Positions 5,140-6,994 of a stretch of 6,994 bases of DNA are shown in pieces (the first letter of the stretch is position 1; each line of letters starts with the position of its first letter). Position numbers and translations under genes: made by a program. The stretch spans positions 1-6,994 of the forward strand of contig JBOGIQ010000320.1 in NCBI GenBank assembly GCA_050742535.1, in the 5' to 3' direction. This stretch comes from Gp6-AA40 sp050742535. GTDB taxonomy: Bacteria; Acidobacteriota; Vicinamibacteria; Vicinamibacterales; UBA2999. The notes beneath the pieces were generated by a model. That model did no database searches. It worked only from the letters and a program-made list of their open reading frames with translations, and was not told the DNA's origin.

Positions 5140-6471
5140 ATGGACCACTCTCATCGCCCTGAAGAGGAACGCGACTTCGGATTCGACACACGGCAGGTGC
5201 ATGCGGGCCAGCGGCCCGACCCGAATACCGGCGCGCGTGCCGTGCCGATCTACCAGACGACCAGCTACGTGTTCGAGGACCCGGAGTCGGCGGCGGCGTA
5301 TTTCAACCTGCAGGAGTACGGCAACACCTACTCGCGGATCATGAACCCGACGGTCGCCGTCTTCGAGGAGCGGATGGCGAGCCTGGAAGGCGGCTGCGGC
5401 GCCGTGGCGTTCGCGAGCGGCATCGCGGCCCAGGCCGCCGCCCTTTTCACGTTGCTGCAGCCGGGCGATCACGTCGTGGCCTCATCCGCGCTGTACGGCG
5501 GCACGGTGAATCAGTTCAAGCACCTGCTGCGGAAGATGAACGTCGGGCTGACGTGGGTGAATCCCGACGACCTGTCTGCCTGGCAGGCCGCTCTTCGCGA
5601 CAACACGAAGGCGTTCTTTGCGGAGACGATCGGCAATCCCGCGAGCAACGTGCTGGACATCGAGGCCGTCGCGGCCATCGCACATGCGCACCAGATCCCG
5701 TTGATCGTCGACAACACGTTCGCGACGCCCCACCTCTGCCGTCCGTTCGAGTGGGGCGCCGACATCGTCGTCCACTCGGCCACCAAGTTCATTGGCGGAC
5801 ATGGCACCAGCATCGGCGGCGTCGTGGTCGACTCGGGCAGGTTCAACTGGTCCAACGGACGCTTTCCCATCGTTGCCGAGCCATCGCCCGCCTATCACGG
5901 TCTGGAATTCCACGAGACATTCGGCACCTACGGCTATCTGATGAAGCTGCGCGCCGAGACGCTGCGCGACCTGGGTGCGGCCATGAGCCCGTTCAATGCA
6001 TTCCTGTTCCTGCAGGGTCTGGAGACGCTGTCGCTGCGGATGGAGCGCCACGTCCGGAACGCGCTGGACGTAGCGAACTACCTCGATGGCCACGCACTCG
6101 CATCCCGCGTGACCTATCCCGGCCTGGCCGGAAGCAAATACCGGACGCTGGTCGACAAGTACCTGCCGCGCGGCGCGGGCTCGATCTTTTCGTTCGAGTG
6201 CCACGGCGGACGGACCGGCGGACAGGAATTCATTCGCGCGGTCACCTTGTGGTCACATCTGGCAAACGTCGGTGATGCCAAGAGCCTCATCATTCATCCA
6301 GCCAGCACCACTCATCGCCAGCTGAATGACGATGAACTGCGGGCGGCAGGGGTGGGTCCGGGGACCATCCGGCTTTCGGTGGGAATCGAATCGATCGACG
6401 ACCTGATCTGGGATCTCGAGCAGGGCTTCGCGCGTGCCGCGTCGGTCAGCGCCAGCGGGGTGGCGGTATGA
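5140..6471 (+). CDS. metY: O-acetylhomoserine sulfhydrylase (PLP-dependent, MetY type)
   Basis: This 443-residue Cys/Met-metabolism PLP enzyme makes homocysteine from O-acetylhomoserine and sulfide. Signatures are TRQVHAGQRPDPNTGARAVP (17-36), YSRIMNPT (64-71, phosphate-binding Tyr and Arg), FASGIAAQAAAL (91-102), DNTFATPHLCRPFEWGAD (191-208, Asp191 contacting the pyridine nitrogen), and SATKFIGGHG (213-222) with Lys216 as the PLP Schiff-base lysine. The C-terminal HPASTTHRQL and IRLSVGIESIDDL motifs are intact. Length and the 231-270 insertion (SGRFNW to YLMKL) fit the longer OAH-sulfhydrylase branch rather than cystathionine synthases of about 390 residues. ATG at 5140 is preferred to an in-frame TTG at 5113, which would overlap metX. 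It has a weak AGGA five bases upstream. It follows metX by seven bases, so translation is probably coupled. Confidence 0.93.
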   Translation: MDHSHRPEEERDFGFDTRQVHAGQRPDPNTGARAVPIYQTTSYVFEDPESAAAYFNLQEYGNTYSRIMNPTVAVFEERMASLEGGCGAVAFASGIAAQAAALFTLLQPGDHVVASSALYGGTVNQFKHLLRKMNVGLTWVNPDDLSAWQAALRDNTKAFFAETIGNPASNVLDIEAVAAIAHAHQIPLIVDNTFATPHLCRPFEWGADIVVHSATKFIGGHGTSIGGVVVDSGRFNWSNGRFPIVAEPSPAYHGLEFHETFGTYGYLMKLRAETLRDLGAAMSPFNAFLFLQGLETLSLRMERHVRNALDVANYLDGHALASRVTYPGLAGSKYRTLVDKYLPRGAGSIFSFECHGGRTGGQEFIRAVTLWSHLANVGDAKSLIIHPASTTHRQLNDDELRAAGVGPGTIRLSVGIESIDDLIWDLEQGFARAASVSASGVAV

Positions 6472-6974
6472 GCCTGACAGGCACTTCGGCAACGTGTGAC
6501 CTTGCGCGCTACCAGGATCCGCTGACCATTCAGCGTGTGATTCACCATGCGAAGACGGTTGCCATCGTCGGCCTGTCGAAGAACGAGCTGCGCGCCAGTC
6601 ACTTCGTCGGCTATTACCTGCGACGGCATGGCTTCACCGTGATTCCGGTGAATCCGCGCGAAGAGGAGATCCTCGGCGAGAAGAGCTACTCGAGCCTGCT
6701 CGATCTGCCCGTCCATGTCGACATCGTCGACGTGTTTCGCGCGCCGGACGCGCTTCCCGGCATTGCGGCCGATGCGGTGGCGATTCGCGCCGGCAGCCTG
6801 TGGTGTCAGTTCGGCGTGATCAACGAGGAAGGCGCCCGCATCGCGGAAGCCGCGAATATCCCGGTCGTCATGGATCGGTGCCTGAAGGTCGAGCACGCGC
6901 GCTACGCCGGGCGGATGCACTGGCTTGGCTTCAACACCCGCCGTATCACGTCCGTCCGCGGCGGGCTGCAATAA
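6468..6974 (+). CDS. CoA-binding domain protein (YccU/COG1832 family)
   Basis: This 168-residue single-domain Rossmann protein has the YccU-type order of motifs: TVAIVGLSKNELRASHFVGYYLRRHG (30-55), VIPVNPREEEILGEKSYSSL (58-77), VDIVDVFRAP (84-93), LWCQFGVINEEGARIAEAA (111-129) and the signature VMDRCLKVEHAR (134-145). The fold resembles the CoA-binding domain of succinyl-CoA synthetase alpha, without the catalytic histidine domain. Binding of CoA or acyl-CoA is the family expectation, and no catalytic activity is established. Its ATG overlaps the metY stop (ATGA at 6468-6471), indicating tight translational coupling. Because MetX consumes acyl-CoA, a regulatory or CoA-handling role in the methionine branch is plausible but inferred. 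It is the last gene of the operon visible here. Confidence 0.9.
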   Translation: MSLTGTSATCDLARYQDPLTIQRVIHHAKTVAIVGLSKNELRASHFVGYYLRRHGFTVIPVNPREEEILGEKSYSSLLDLPVHVDIVDVFRAPDALPGIAADAVAIRAGSLWCQFGVINEEGARIAEAANIPVVMDRCLKVEHARYAGRMHWLGFNTRRITSVRGGLQ

Positions 6975-6994
6975 CCACGTAGTGTCCGCCTTCA
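6975..6994 (+). other. Start of the region after the metX operon
   Basis: Only twenty bases remain after the TAA stop. The last part, GTCCGCCTTCA, could be the left arm and loop of a G:C-rich hairpin such as a terminator or repeat. The complementary arm would lie beyond the window, so this cannot be judged. Confidence 0.15.

Noticed and set aside
3849..5141. Very long open minus-strand frame antisense to metX, continuous with osmC (615 codons in total)
   Set aside because: The part upstream of the osmC start is antisense to a fully conserved metX and has an Arg-rich composition without motifs. osmC has its own ribosome binding site and start at 3848. Long antisense frames are common in GC-rich genes.
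5482..6204. 240-codon minus-strand frame inside metY, and a 240-codon plus-strand frame at 5553-6275
   Set aside because: Both overlap an intact PLP enzyme with all family motifs and show no recognisable domain.

Overview
The window is GC-rich bacterial chromosomal DNA with dense, ordinary-looking metabolic genes. No phage, transposase, CRISPR, rRNA or tRNA signal is visible. The protein styles (a Gly-rich secreted hydrolase, a MetX/MetY pair and high GC throughout) would fit a soil Acidobacteriota of the Vicinamibacteria type. That placement is an impression from sequence style, not a demonstrated assignment.

Layout. Positions 1-330 hold no convincing gene; they contain short inverted repeats and possibly the remains of a coding segment. 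A minus-strand gene (331-1074) encodes a two-domain protein joining a DUF1801/YdhG-like domain to an MmcQ/YjbR-like domain. Divergent from it, across a 78-bp gap, a plus-strand gene (1153-2043) encodes a secreted alpha/beta hydrolase. It runs tail-to-tail, with one base between, into a minus-strand flavin monooxygenase-like gene (2045-3262). That gene is the second member of a probable osmC-oxidoreductase operon, with osmC at 3294-3848.

A 75-bp divergent control region (3849-3923) separates osmC from a plus-strand operon. The operon comprises metX (3924-5132), an O-acetylhomoserine sulfhydrylase gene of the metY type (5140-6471) and a small CoA-binding YccU-family gene (6468-6974). The last two overlap by four bases.

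How the genes work together. MetX activates homoserine by O-acylation, and MetY replaces the acyl group with sulfide to give homocysteine. This is the direct-sulfhydrylation route to methionine. The tightly coupled CoA-binding protein is suggestive because MetX consumes an acyl-CoA and releases CoA, but its role is unproven. The divergent osmC/flavoprotein pair looks like a redox or peroxide-related unit. The control region has a perfect inverted repeat whose two arms each read TATGAT, so each arm could serve as the -10 box of one of the divergent transcripts.

I found no clearly novel system. The points most worth checking are the DUF1801-MmcQ fusion, possible leaderless starts of metX and the fusion gene, the missing canonical start codon of the flavoprotein, and the CoA-binding protein attached to the methionine operon.
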